Below, piece after piece: positions 42,609-51,252 of a stretch of DNA of 64,000 bases. The DNA is taken from assembly GCA_963848495.1 (NCBI GenBank), contig CAWKDV010000001.1, forward strand, positions 310,001 through 374,000, in the 5' to 3' direction. The notes under the pieces were generated by a model. The model was not told the DNA's origin and ran no database searches. It was given only the letters and a program-made list of their open reading frames with translations. This DNA is from JAICJR01 sp963848495. Lineage in GTDB: Bacteria; Actinomycetota; Thermoleophilia; Solirubrobacterales; Thermoleophilaceae. Within the stretch, counting starts at the first letter, position 1; every line of letters starts with the position of its first letter. The position numbers and the translations under genes are program-made.

Positions 42609-43496
42609 TCAGGCGGCTTCGCCCTTGGGCTCCGGGGCCAGCGCCGTGGCACGTCCGCCGATCAGCGCGTCGACCGCGTGCGAGGTGGCGAGCAGCAGGA
42701 CTCCGGCCACGACGACGGCGAGCGCGATCGCCACCGCCCAGCCGCCGAGTGGCGTGCCACCCCAGTGCTCACCGGCGAGCAGCGGCGCGAGCAGGACGGG
42801 CAGCACCGTCTGCGCGCTGAACACGAGCGGCGCGACCTGGCTTGCGGGGCGCGACTGGAGTGCGGTGTTCTCGCTGAGCACTCCGATCACCGCGGCGAGC
42901 CCAACCAGGTCGGCCCACAGCCAGGCGCTGAAGAGCGCTCCCGACGACAGGTCGTCCGACACGAGCTTGGTCACGAACCCGCTCAGCGCGAAGGCCACGC
43001 CCGCGCTCATGATGCTCGGCAGGCCGTGGGCGCCCCGGCGCCCGCGGTACGCGTAAGGCACCAGCGCCACCGCCGCCAGCGCGAGGATCGCCACGATCAG
43101 GCCCGCGCCGTGGGTGTGGGTCGAGCTGCGGTGCGGCGCGGCCCAGGCCAACCCGGCCTCGCCCGCGATGATCGCCAGGACCCCAACGAGCTCTCGGCGC
43201 CCCACCGGCTCGTGGAGCACCCGCGCCGACACGAACAGCAGGATCAGAAGGCCGGCGGCCAGCGCGGGCTGGACCGCCGTGAGCGGCGCCAGCAGCAGCG
43301 CCGCCGCGTGGAAGGGCCAGCCGGCGAGAGCCAGCAGCATCCCCAGCCGCCAGCGCGAGCGACGGATGAGCTGGCGCAGCAGCGACAGCCGCAGCGAATG
43401 ATCGGCGCCGAGCGTGCGAGCATCAAGCGCCTGCACCGCCACGGCGACGTTGAAGAGCGCCGAAGCGATGAACGCGAGCAGCATGCCGAAAACCAT
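42609..43496 (-). CDS. EamA/DMT-family membrane protein
   Basis: A 295-aa protein with about ten helices in the DMT (drug/metabolite) arrangement: MVFGMLLAFIASALFNVAVA at the start and PLLAGEHWGGTPLGGWAVAI near the end. A His-rich loop, SSTHTHG, lies in the centre. The ATG at 43496 with GGAG directly before it is used; the next ATG, four codons on, has better spacing. Its 5' end overlaps the 5' end of the divergent deacetylase gene. Substrate unknown. Confidence 0.8.
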   Translation of the reverse strand: MVFGMLLAFIASALFNVAVAVQALDARTLGADHSLRLSLLRQLIRRSRWRLGMLLALAGWPFHAAALLLAPLTAVQPALAAGLLILLFVSARVLHEPVGRRELVGVLAIIAGEAGLAWAAPHRSSTHTHGAGLIVAILALAAVALVPYAYRGRRGAHGLPSIMSAGVAFALSGFVTKLVSDDLSSGALFSAWLWADLVGLAAVIGVLSENTALQSRPASQVAPLVFSAQTVLPVLLAPLLAGEHWGGTPLGGWAVAIALAVVVAGVLLLATSHAVDALIGGRATALAPEPKGEAA

Positions 43497-44208
43497 CTCC
43501 AGAGAGAGTGACACGCGACGGGCGATCGCCGCCACGGCAGGCGCGGCACTCTTCGCATACTGGCTCCCCGCGCTGTGCCCCGTGCTGCCGGCGGTGAGCC
43601 GCCCGCTCGGCGTGCGGCACGTGCTGGACGGCGACGGCGTGGCGATCACCTTCGACGACGGACCACACCCGGAGGGCACGCCAGCCGTGCTGTCGCTGCT
43701 TGCCGCCGCCGACACGCGCGCGACCTTCTTCCTCGTGGGCGAACAGGTGGAGCGCCGGCCGGCGCTGGCGGCGCGGATCGTCGCCGACGGGCACGAGATC
43801 GGCCTCCACTGCCAGCGCCACCGCAACCTCATGCGGCTCACCCCGCGGCAGCTGCGCCGCGACCTCGACCGGGCCACCGCCGCGATCGAGGACGCGTGCG
43901 GCCGTAGGCTGCGCCTCTACCGCCCTCCCTACGGCATCTTCAGCGCGGCCGCGCTGGCCGAGACGCGCCGCCGCGAGCTCGAGCCGCTCCTATGGTCGCG
44001 CTGGGGACGCGACTGGTCGCGCTGGGCCACGCCGGACTCCGTGGCCCGGCTCGTCATCCACGGAGTCGGACCGGGCGACGTGCTGCTGCTCCACGACGCC
44101 GACTACTACAGCGCGCCGGACTGCTGGCGGGCGACCGTCGGGGCGCTCCCGAGGGTGATCGCCGAGCTGCGCCGACGGGGCCTTCGGCCGGTGGTGGCGA
44201 GCCAGTGA
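43483..44208 (+). CDS. Membrane-anchored polysaccharide deacetylase
   Basis: A NodB-homology enzyme of about 241 aa with an N-terminal hydrophobic anchor (AIAATAGAALFAYWLPALCP). The catalytic motif AITFDDGPHPEGTPAVLSLL gives the base and metal Asp; HEIGLHCQRHRNL gives the metal-binding histidine region, and RPPYGIFS motif 3. LLLHDADYYSAPD is motif 5. It should remove acetyl groups from chitin-like, peptidoglycan or other aminosugar polymers outside the membrane. The start is uncertain: ATG at 43483 or 43468, both overlapping the divergent EamA gene. Confidence 0.85.
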   Translation: MPKTISRESDTRRAIAATAGAALFAYWLPALCPVLPAVSRPLGVRHVLDGDGVAITFDDGPHPEGTPAVLSLLAAADTRATFFLVGEQVERRPALAARIVADGHEIGLHCQRHRNLMRLTPRQLRRDLDRATAAIEDACGRRLRLYRPPYGIFSAAALAETRRRELEPLLWSRWGRDWSRWATPDSVARLVIHGVGPGDVLLLHDADYYSAPDCWRATVGALPRVIAELRRRGLRPVVASQ

Positions 44209-44221
44209 CCTGAGAAGAATT

Positions 44222-44252
44222 AGAGGGAGGGGGCCCCGCGCCCCCTCCCTCT
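44222..44252. terminator. Strong hairpin after the deacetylase gene
   Basis: AGAGGGAGGGGGC (44222-44234) pairs perfectly with GCCCCCTCCCTCT (44240-44252), a 13-bp stem with a 5-nt loop, 14 bp after the stop. A good terminator for the plus strand; it also lies about 210 bp beyond the convergent PEP-mutase-like gene. The rest of 44253-44463 shows no gene. Confidence 0.85.
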
Positions 44253-44463
44253 GCCGCCCGCCGGTACCGGGGGATCGATCGGCGGCGGACGGTCTCGCCG
44301 GACAGGCCGGCAAGCACCTCAAATGTTCCTCCCGCAGTTCGGCTCCTGTCTAGGCAAAATCGAGCCGGATTTGCGAAGTGAGGTAGCCAGCACGGAACGC
44401 CGTGCGCGGAAGTACGGAGGCGGCGTGAGGGAAAGGGCGGTTGACAGCCGAGCGCTGCGTGTC

Positions 44464-45228
44464 CTACGACCAATATGGCCCGCCGGCGTACAGCCGGCCG
44501 AGCCAGCGGTCCAGCGAGCGCATGGCGGCGATCATCAGCCCGCTGCCGGTGCTGATGCGCCTGACTCCGAGCGCGCGCAGGCGCTCGGGCGTGGGCCCGT
44601 CGGGCAGGAGCAGCGCGTTGACGGGCGCGCCGATCTCCGCTACCAGCCGCTCGAGCGCACCCTCCTCCTTGGCGAAGATCGGGAAGACGCAGTCGGCGCC
44701 GGCCTCGACGTAGAGGCGGCCGCGGCGGAGGGCCTCCTCGACGGGGTCGTCGACTCCGCGCAGGAAGCAGTCCACGCGCGCGTTGATGACGACGTCGACC
44801 CCGGCTTCCCCGGCGGCGGCGCGTATCGCGGCGATCGCCTCCGCCTGCTCGCCGGGCTCGACCAGCGCCGGCTCGCCCGCGTCGTGGTCGCTGTCCTCGA
44901 AGTTGAGGCCCACCACGCCCGCATCGAGCATCCCGTCGACAAGCTCGGAGGGGCTCAGCCCGTAGCCGCGCTCGAGGTCGGCGGTGACGGGCACCTCCAC
45001 AGCCGCCGCGATGCGGCCCACGGCCGCGAGCATCTCCTGGGCGGGCGTGCCGTGCCCATCCTCGTAGCCGAGCGCGGCCGCCACGCCGCCGCTGGTGGTG
45101 GCCACGGCCGGGAAGCCCGCCTTCACCACCGCCCCGGCGCTGGCCACGTCCCAGGCATTGGCGAGCACCAGCGGCCGCGACGCGTGGTGCAGCTCGCGCA
45201 GGCGCGTCGCCTGGTCGGCCAGGGTCAC
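44464..45228 (-). CDS. Isocitrate lyase/PEP mutase superfamily protein
   Basis: A 254-aa beta/alpha-barrel enzyme. SRPLVLANAWDVASAGAVVK, AVATTSGGVAAALGYEDG and TADLERGYGLSPSELVDGML are characteristic; FEDSD supplies metal ligands. Members cleave or rearrange carboxyphosphonate, oxaloacetate or 2-methylisocitrate-type C-C bonds. The canonical lyase catalytic KKCGH loop is not present, so its reaction is uncertain. The start overlaps the TetR stop by 4 nt; it is last in the cyclase-P450-TetR operon. Confidence 0.85.
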   Translation of the reverse strand: MTLADQATRLRELHHASRPLVLANAWDVASAGAVVKAGFPAVATTSGGVAAALGYEDGHGTPAQEMLAAVGRIAAAVEVPVTADLERGYGLSPSELVDGMLDAGVVGLNFEDSDHDAGEPALVEPGEQAEAIAAIRAAAGEAGVDVVINARVDCFLRGVDDPVEEALRRGRLYVEAGADCVFPIFAKEEGALERLVAEIGAPVNALLLPDGPTPERLRALGVRRISTGSGLMIAAMRSLDRWLGRLYAGGPYWS

Positions 45229-45860
45229 CGGGCGGCGCTGGGCGCGGACGCCTCGGCAAGCGTCCGGAGACCGGTGAAGAAGATCATGAGCATCGTTCCG
45301 TAGAGCTCATCATCCACCACCTCGGGCTCGAGCAGCTTCTCGAGCGCCACGCCCTTGGCCATCGCGAAGGTCATCAGCGAAATCTGCTCGAGCGGAATCG
45401 GCGGGCTGATCCCGTCGCGCTCGGCGCGGTCCTGCAGCGCCGCACTGACGCGGCCGCGCAGCGCCCGGTAGCGCGTGACGAGCTCCTCGCGGAAGCCGTC
45501 GTCGCGCGCTGCGTAGGAGGCGAACTCGAAGAACAGCCGCTCCCACTCGGGGTCGGCGATCACCGCGCGCGTGAAGTCGGCCCCGGCCTGGCGGGCCTGC
45601 TCCTCGGGGGCTTCCTCGCCGCCGAGGGTGCGCTCGATCTCGCCGAGCCGCTCGGCGAAGCGCTCGTCGAGCATCGCCAGGAAGAGCTCCTCCTTGTTCT
45701 TGAAGTTCGCGTAGAAGGCTCCCTTGGTGTAGCCCGCCTGCTCGGCCACCTCGTCGATCGACGCCTGCTGAAGGCCGCGGCGTGCGAACACCTTGGCCGC
45801 CGCCTGCATCAGGCACTGGCGGGTGTGAGCCTGCTTCTCCTTGCGGCTGAGTCGTGGCAT
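45225..45860 (-). CDS. TetR-family transcriptional regulator
   Basis: A 211-aa repressor. The N-terminal helix-turn-helix is AAAKVFARRGLQQASIDEVA followed by EQAGYTKGAFYANFKNKEEL, a near-consensus TetR domain. The ligand domain includes RLFFEFASYAARDDGFREEL. The ATG overlaps the P450 stop by one base (TGATG), and the PEP-mutase-like gene starts inside its stop. It probably binds the tandem TACCGG-type operators at 47764 and controls its own operon. Confidence 0.93.
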   Translation of the reverse strand: MPRLSRKEKQAHTRQCLMQAAAKVFARRGLQQASIDEVAEQAGYTKGAFYANFKNKEELFLAMLDERFAERLGEIERTLGGEEAPEEQARQAGADFTRAVIADPEWERLFFEFASYAARDDGFREELVTRYRALRGRVSAALQDRAERDGISPPIPLEQISLMTFAMAKGVALEKLLEPEVVDDELYGTMLMIFFTGLRTLAEASAPSAAR

Positions 45861-47203
45861 CAGGCGGCAACCCCTGACCGCTGACCGCTGACCGCTGACC
45901 GCGTCAGCGATTGCGCCACCACTTCTGCGCCCCTGCTCGGCGTGAGCGTGATCGCTCGTCGCACAACTCGCTCGGGCCTCGGGTCGACCGCGGTCAGGGA
46001 AATGCGCCCGGCGATGGCTGCCAGCACGGTCTTCATCTCGAAGACGGCGAAGCTGCCGCCGATGCAGCGCCTCACGCCGCCGCCGAACGGGATCCAGGTG
46101 TAGGTGCCGGCCGGCTGCTCGAGGAAGCGCTCGGGCCGGAAGGCCGCCGGGTCCGGGTAGACGCTCGGGTTGCGGTGGACCAGGTAGATGCAGGGCGCGA
46201 CGGTCACGCCCGCCGGCAGCGTGTAGCCGCCGATCTCGTACGGCTCGGTGAGCCTCCGCACCACGATCGGCAGCACCGGCCGCAGACGCAGCGCCTCCTT
46301 GGTCACGGCGTCGGTGTACTCGTCGCCCCCGGCGTTCGCCTCCTCGCGCAGCCGCTCGAGCTTGTCGGGGTGGCGCACGAGGCGCTCGAGCGCCCACGAG
46401 AGGGCGGTGGCGGTGGTCTCGTGCCCTGCCACGAGCAGCGTCATCAGCTCGTCGCGCAGCTCCTCGTCGCTCATCGGGCTGCCGTCCTCGTGCCGCGCCT
46501 GGAGCAGCAGCGAGAGGATGTCGTCGCGCTCGTCGAGCGCCGGGTCGCGCCGGCGCTCCGCGATCAGCTCGAACAGCAGGCGGTCCACCGGCTCGAGCGC
46601 GCGGCGGAAGCTCGGCAGGCGCTCCACCCTCCGCGGCCCGAGCGCGGCCAGCAGGAAGAGCTGCGACTTGCGCGTGGCCCAGTGCAGCGTGCTCTCGAGC
46701 ACGGACCGCAGCCGGTCGAGCCCGGCGCCCTCCTGCATGCCGAAGACCGCCCGCATGATCACCTCGAGCGTCACTGACTGCATGTGCGGCCAGAGCTGGA
46801 ACGTGCGCCCGCGCGGCCAGCCGTCGAGCTCGCGCTCGGCCACCTCGCGCATCAACTCGCCGTAGCGCTGCATGCGCTCGCCGTGGAAGGGCGGCAGCAG
46901 CAGCTTGCGCTGGGCCAGGTGCTGCTGCTCGTCCAGCAGCAGGACGGAGTTCGGCCCGAGCACCGGGCGCAGCACCGCGTTGCCCTCACCGGCGTGCAGC
47001 ACGCGCGGGTCGCCGGTGAAGACCTGCCGCACGTGCTCCGGGTCGGCGAGCATCACCCAGACGCCCTCCTGGGCGATGCGCAGCGTGAATACGTCGCCGA
47101 AGCGATCGCGGCAGCGTTCGAGGAAGGGCCCGGTGCGGGCCACCCAGCCGACGGTCTGGAGGGCGCGCGGGTAGCGCGGTCCGGGAGGGATGGAGGTGGT
47201 CAT
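45860..47203 (-). CDS. Cytochrome P450
   Basis: A 447-aa haem monooxygenase. The I-helix oxygen-activation motif is LLVAGHETTATALSWAL near residue 257, the ExxR motif EALRLRP near 300, and the haem-cysteine loop IPFGGGVRRCIGGSFA near 380. Its form (PERW-like FRPERF, long FGGG-RRCIGG) suggests CYP families acting on fatty acids, terpenes or similar hydrophobic compounds. No ferredoxin gene is adjacent. The ATG overlaps the cyclase stop (ATGA). Confidence 0.95.
   Translation of the reverse strand: MTTSIPPGPRYPRALQTVGWVARTGPFLERCRDRFGDVFTLRIAQEGVWVMLADPEHVRQVFTGDPRVLHAGEGNAVLRPVLGPNSVLLLDEQQHLAQRKLLLPPFHGERMQRYGELMREVAERELDGWPRGRTFQLWPHMQSVTLEVIMRAVFGMQEGAGLDRLRSVLESTLHWATRKSQLFLLAALGPRRVERLPSFRRALEPVDRLLFELIAERRRDPALDERDDILSLLLQARHEDGSPMSDEELRDELMTLLVAGHETTATALSWALERLVRHPDKLERLREEANAGGDEYTDAVTKEALRLRPVLPIVVRRLTEPYEIGGYTLPAGVTVAPCIYLVHRNPSVYPDPAAFRPERFLEQPAGTYTWIPFGGGVRRCIGGSFAVFEMKTVLAAIAGRISLTAVDPRPERVVRRAITLTPSRGAEVVAQSLTRSAVSGQRSGVAA
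45874..45901 (-). repeat. CTGACCG heptamer repeat in the P450 3' end
   Basis: Four perfect CTGACCG units (45874-45901) on the plus strand. On the minus strand they encode the P450 tail SAVSGQRSGVAA, which lies past the last conserved P450 segment. An array with this reading may have been added onto the end of the gene. There is only a partial inverted partner (CGTCAG), so it is not a hairpin of the junction type. Confidence 0.8.
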
Positions 47204-47763
47204 GGCATCACGGTCCTGGTGGTCGGGATCCTCGGCAGTCGCAGTTGCAGGAGCCGGCAGTGGCTGTCGCTGGCCAGCCGCGCGGGCACCGGCTCGGTGA
47301 GGTTCTTCAGCCAGTGGAGCTCGGTCTCGCCGAGCTCCACCTTGCGCAGGCGGCCGGCGGCGCGACAGGTCTCCTCGCTCACCAGCACGCTGCCGGCGCC
47401 GGCGGCGGTGCAGAGCCGCGCCGCCACGTTCACGGTCGTGCCGTACCAGTCGCCGTCGCGCGCGGCGGCGCTGCCGGTGTGCACCCCCACGCGTGCGAGC
47501 GGGAAGCCGGGCAGGCCCTCGAGCTCGCGCACGATCCGGAGCGCCAGGCGGACCGCGTCCGCCGGGTCGTCGCAACGCAGCATCAGCGCGTCGCCGATCG
47601 TCTTGATCTCCTCCGCGCAGTGGTCGCCGAGCAGCGGCCTCACGCGCGCGTAGAACTCGAGCGCTACCTCAGCGGCGCGGTCGTCACCCTCGGCAGCAGC
47701 GAGTGCCGTGAACCCGACGAGGTCGGTGAACAGGAAGGTGTGGCGCTGCCTTCCGTCTCCCAC
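47200..47763 (-). CDS. Class III adenylate/guanylate cyclase domain protein
   Basis: A 187-aa protein consisting almost solely of a class III cyclase domain. The two metal-binding aspartates are in FLFTDLVGFTAL and IKTIGDALML; VGVHTGSAAARDGDWYGTTV and NVAARLCTAAGAGSVLVS complete the fold. It has no sensor or membrane part. The GTG at 47763 is chosen by the cyclase strand beginning seven residues later. It is the first gene of the P450-TetR operon; whether it makes cAMP or is a bystander domain is open. It overlaps the end of the upstream glycosyltransferase frame by 100 nt. Confidence 0.88.
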   Translation of the reverse strand: MGDGRQRHTFLFTDLVGFTALAAAEGDDRAAEVALEFYARVRPLLGDHCAEEIKTIGDALMLRCDDPADAVRLALRIVRELEGLPGFPLARVGVHTGSAAARDGDWYGTTVNVAARLCTAAGAGSVLVSEETCRAAGRLRKVELGETELHWLKNLTEPVPARLASDSHCRLLQLRLPRIPTTRTVMP

Positions 47764-49355
47764 ATACCGGACGGTATCTGAGTACCGGGAGGTATGTCAA
47801 GTGGGAAGTGGGCCTCGAAGAGCGCGATCAGCACGAACGGGGCGAACCAGACGACGTAGAAGTAGAACCAGTACCCGCCGGGGAGCTGCGTGGCGATCAG
47901 GACCGCCGCGGCCAGCGCGGCCACCTGGCCCGCGCTGCGCCGGCGCGGCACGAACGCGACCGCCGCGGCGAGCAGCAGCGCGCCCGCGGCGAGCAGCGTC
48001 TTCAGCCACGCCAGCGAGGGATGGAGGCTCCAGGCGCTCATCGGAGTATGGCGGTGGAGCTGGAAGCCGACGGTGAGGTCCCAGAGGCGCCCGAGACCGC
48101 CGTGCGGCATGAAGGGCAGGGACGTGAGCGCGACGGTGGCCGCCAGCGCGATCACGTAGACGACGAGCGCTCGCGCCCGCCGGTCGCCGGCACCGCGGGC
48201 GAACAGCGGTACGAGCACGAGCGGAGCGAACTTGGCGGCCACGGCCGCACCGACCAGCACGCCCCGCACCGGCGGGGAGCGGAGCGCCAGGAAGGCGAAC
48301 AGGAGCAGGGCCGCGACCAGCGCGTCGTTCGTGTTGAGCGAGAGCGCGTAGGCGCTGTAGGGGTAGGCGACCCAGGCGAACGCGAGCGCGGCGCCCAGCC
48401 TCGTGCCCTCCGGGCCGGCGCGCAGCTGCCGGCCGGAGAGGAACAGCCCGGCCAGCACAAGGAGGTCGAAGAAGATCGCGGCGAAGTGCGCGGCCGGCGG
48501 CTGCTGCGTGTAGAGGCTGTTCGGCGACAGCCGCAGGAACGGCACGTACGCGACGTAGTTGAAGGGCCCGTAGGTGTCGCGGTGCAGCCGGTCGCCTACG
48601 TAGATCGGATGGTGGTTCACGATCGCTCCCGCGCCCGCGACTCCCGCCTGGCCGATGTCGAGCACCTTGTGGGTGTCCACGTTCACGAACACCCGGAACG
48701 CAACGAGGACCACGATGCCGGCGACGAGCCAGCGCGTGCGGACGTGCGGCACGAGCGGCCCCCGGCCCGAACGCCCCGTGAAGCCGAGCCACAGCATCCG
48801 CGCCAGCAGGTAGCCGAGCACCGGATAGACGAGCGGCACGGACGCCAGGTAGTCGCCCTGGTTGAAGAAGAGATGCGACACGCCAAAGCCGAGCAGCACC
48901 AGCAGATCGAGGTGCAGCAGCCGCAGCGGCCGGCGGAAGTCGAAGAAGGGCACCACGAAGAGCAGGCACAGCGGCAGCCACACCCACCAGCTGTCGGCCG
49001 GCCCGCCGAAGTGCCCGCGGCTCATGCGGTAGTTCGCGTGCCAGCCGTGCCAGACGTGCAGCACGCGGCCGCTGCGTGCGTCCAGATCGACCTCGGTGAG
49101 CACGTTCCGCCGCCCTGCGTAGGCGACCTCCCAGACGGGCACTCCGCTCGGGAGCCGCACGAAGTAGACCGTCGACCGGCCCGGCCCGGCCACCCGCGCA
49201 GCGGCCTGCTTCGCCTGGGCCTGAGTAACCCGCGCGCGAGGCGGCAGTTGCTTGAAGGGCCAGATCGCGCCGGTCGGCGGCGACGGCGGAGCGGCAGACG
49301 CGGAGGCCGCGAAGCAGAGGAAGATCGCGAGCGCGAGCAGCATGCGGGCGCGCAT
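47664..49355 (-). CDS. Membrane glycosyltransferase-like protein (GT87 type)
   Basis: A 563-aa protein: signal peptide, an N-terminal PepSY-like segment (ARVTQAQAKQAAARVAGPGR; LDARSGRVLHVWHGW), then about ten membrane helices. NVDTHKVLDIGQAGVAGAGA and GPFNYVAYVPFLRLSPNSLY resemble the polyprenol-dependent mannosyltransferase fold (GT87/GT-C). The last 33 or so residues run into the cyclase gene and look non-conserved, so the natural end may be a little earlier. It might transfer a sugar from a lipid carrier at the outer membrane face. Confidence 0.75.
   Translation of the reverse strand: MRARMLLALAIFLCFAASASAAPPSPPTGAIWPFKQLPPRARVTQAQAKQAAARVAGPGRSTVYFVRLPSGVPVWEVAYAGRRNVLTEVDLDARSGRVLHVWHGWHANYRMSRGHFGGPADSWWVWLPLCLLFVVPFFDFRRPLRLLHLDLLVLLGFGVSHLFFNQGDYLASVPLVYPVLGYLLARMLWLGFTGRSGRGPLVPHVRTRWLVAGIVVLVAFRVFVNVDTHKVLDIGQAGVAGAGAIVNHHPIYVGDRLHRDTYGPFNYVAYVPFLRLSPNSLYTQQPPAAHFAAIFFDLLVLAGLFLSGRQLRAGPEGTRLGAALAFAWVAYPYSAYALSLNTNDALVAALLLFAFLALRSPPVRGVLVGAAVAAKFAPLVLVPLFARGAGDRRARALVVYVIALAATVALTSLPFMPHGGLGRLWDLTVGFQLHRHTPMSAWSLHPSLAWLKTLLAAGALLLAAAVAFVPRRRSAGQVAALAAAVLIATQLPGGYWFYFYVVWFAPFVLIALFEAHFPLDIPPGTQIPSGMWETEGSATPSCSPTSSGSRHSLLPRVTTAPLR
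47764..47795. promoter_or_regulatory. Tandem TetR-type operators
   Basis: ATACCGGACGGTAT (47764-47777) and a second palindrome TACCGGGAGGTA (47783-47794) lie 18 bp apart, beginning one base before the cyclase GTG. The outer flanks ACATACC and GGTATGT are also complementary. Such TACCG/CGGTA palindromes suit TetR dimers, and the operon encodes one. The site lies inside the last codons of the upstream membrane gene. Confidence 0.75.
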
Positions 49356-49379
49356 ACGGTGCCTATCGGCGCTTCGTGG

Positions 49380-51095
49380 TCAGTGAATGAGCGCCTGGGC
49401 CACCGGCATCGGCCTGCCGATGTAGAACCCCTGCGCGCAGTCCACGCCGAGCGCGCGCAGCAGATCGACCGTGTCGGCGTCGCCGGCGAACTCCGCGATC
49501 GTCTGCTTGCCGAGGCCGCGCGCGATCTGCACGACCGAGGCCACCAGCACCTGGTCGATCTGGCTGCTCGGCAGGTTGCGCACGAACTCGCCGTCGATCT
49601 TCAGGTAGTCGAGCGGCAGGTGCTTCAGGTAATAGAAGGATCCGAAGCCGGCGCCGAAGTCGTCGAGCGCGAAGCCGCAGCCGAGTCCGGTGAGGCGCTG
49701 CACGAACGCGCGCGCCTGCGCGAGGTTGGCGATCGCGGCGGTCTCGGTCACCTCGAAGATCAGCCGCGCGGGGTCGATCCCGGCGTCGGACAGCCGCTCC
49801 TCCACGAACAGCGGCAGGTCGGCATCGCCCAGGGACTCGGCGGAGAGGTTCACCTCGAGGCGCAGCTCGTCCTGGGCGCCGCCCAGCAGCGCCGCCGCGT
49901 TCGCCACCACCCAGCGGTCGAGCTCCGCCGCCATGCCGAAGCGCTCCGCCGTGTAGAGGAAGGCGCCCGGCAGGATCAGCTCGTCGTCGTCGCCGGGCAG
50001 GCGGATCAGCAGCTCGTGCTGGCAGACCTCTCCTGTGTGGAGGTCGATCACCGGCTGGGCATGCAGCTCGAACAGATCGTGCTCGAGCGCCCGGCGGATG
50101 CGGCCCGGCCAGGTGAGCCGCATCGCGCCGGCGCCATCGCCGAGCTCGGACTGCGAGGCGAAGCGGTTGCGCCCTCCCTCCTTGGCGGCGTACATCGCGT
50201 GGTCGGCGGCCGCGAGCACGTCGCGCCCGGTGAGCTCGTCGTCGGCGTCGAAGAACGCCACGCCGATGCTCGCCGTCACCGCCGCCGCGCTGCCGACAGC
50301 GGCCGACGCGCGGCCCGACTCCTCGCGTACCACGCGGCCGAGGTCCCCCGCCAGCGCCTCGGCGGCCTCGATGGTGGTGTTCGGGACGAGCACCGCGAAC
50401 TCGTCGCCGCCCATGCGGCCGATCACGTCCGTGGTGCGCAGGCGGTCGCGCAGCAGCGCCGCGACGCCGGCGATCAGCTCGTCGCCCACGGCGTGCCCGA
50501 AGCGGTCGTTTACGCGCTTGAGGTCGTCGACGTCGACCATCAGCACCGCGCCGCGGCCGCCGTAGCGGCGCGCGTAGGCGAGCTGCCTGGCCAGCTCGCG
50601 GGCGAAGCGGCGGCGGTTGTAGAGGCCGGTGAGCGGATCGTGGTCCGCCAGGTGCTCGAGCTGGCTCTCGAGGCTCTTGCGCTCGTCGATGTCCTGGAGC
50701 TGAAGCAGCCCGTGGAGCGGGCGGCCCTCCACGTCGCGGACGAGCGAGGCGCTCACCATCACCCACACCGGCTGCCCCGAGGCGTGAGAGCAGCGGAGCT
50801 CGAGCTGGTAGCGGCCGACCTCCGCCGCGGCGAGCTGGAGCAGCATCGTCGCCACGTCGGCGACGTGCTCGGACAGCGACATGTCCTGGAGCGTCATGCG
50901 CGTGAGCTCGTCCGGCTGGTAGCCGGCGATCTCACAGAGCGCCGGGTTCACCTCGAGGAAGCGCCCGAGCTCGCCTTCGCCGAGACCGACGAATGCCATG
51001 CCGAGCGATGCCTCGCGGAAGGCGCTCTCGAACCGATTTGGAGTTTTTGTCTGCGGGAGGCGGGGGCGGCGACGGAAGCGGCCGGCGGGAGGCAC
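49380..51095 (-). CDS. PAS-GGDEF-EAL cyclic-di-GMP enzyme
   Basis: A 571-aa signalling protein: PAS domain (about 20-130), GGDEF diguanylate cyclase (about 140-305) with intact GRMGGDEFAVLVPN, and EAL phosphodiesterase (about 325-565). The EAL signature reads CQHELLIRL, keeping the metal-binding Glu but with Leu in place of Ala; DDFGAGFGSFYYLKHLPLDY and KIDGEFVRNL keep the catalytic residues, so both activities are plausible. No membrane segment is seen. It starts with GTG just after a stop codon. Cyclic-di-GMP commonly controls polysaccharide production of the kind encoded at 57-64 kb. Confidence 0.93.
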   Translation of the reverse strand: MPPAGRFRRRPRLPQTKTPNRFESAFREASLGMAFVGLGEGELGRFLEVNPALCEIAGYQPDELTRMTLQDMSLSEHVADVATMLLQLAAAEVGRYQLELRCSHASGQPVWVMVSASLVRDVEGRPLHGLLQLQDIDERKSLESQLEHLADHDPLTGLYNRRRFARELARQLAYARRYGGRGAVLMVDVDDLKRVNDRFGHAVGDELIAGVAALLRDRLRTTDVIGRMGGDEFAVLVPNTTIEAAEALAGDLGRVVREESGRASAAVGSAAAVTASIGVAFFDADDELTGRDVLAAADHAMYAAKEGGRNRFASQSELGDGAGAMRLTWPGRIRRALEHDLFELHAQPVIDLHTGEVCQHELLIRLPGDDDELILPGAFLYTAERFGMAAELDRWVVANAAALLGGAQDELRLEVNLSAESLGDADLPLFVEERLSDAGIDPARLIFEVTETAAIANLAQARAFVQRLTGLGCGFALDDFGAGFGSFYYLKHLPLDYLKIDGEFVRNLPSSQIDQVLVASVVQIARGLGKQTIAEFAGDADTVDLLRALGVDCAQGFYIGRPMPVAQALIH

Positions 51096-51252
51096 CGGCT
51101 AGCCGTCGTCCCGGTCAGGGGTCTGCATCCGGGCGCTACCTGACACTAGGGGGAAGGGGCTTCGGAAGGTAGCTCTCCCGGGCGGTTTTCGCCATAGGAC
51201 ATTCGTCGAGCCGCGCGCTCAACCTGGCACGCGCGCGGTCGATCACCGTGGC

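Noticed and set aside
51096..51252. Cyclic-di-GMP riboswitch before the GGDEF-EAL gene
   Set aside because: No GEMM-type core could be recognised; only a short hairpin with an A-rich loop is present.
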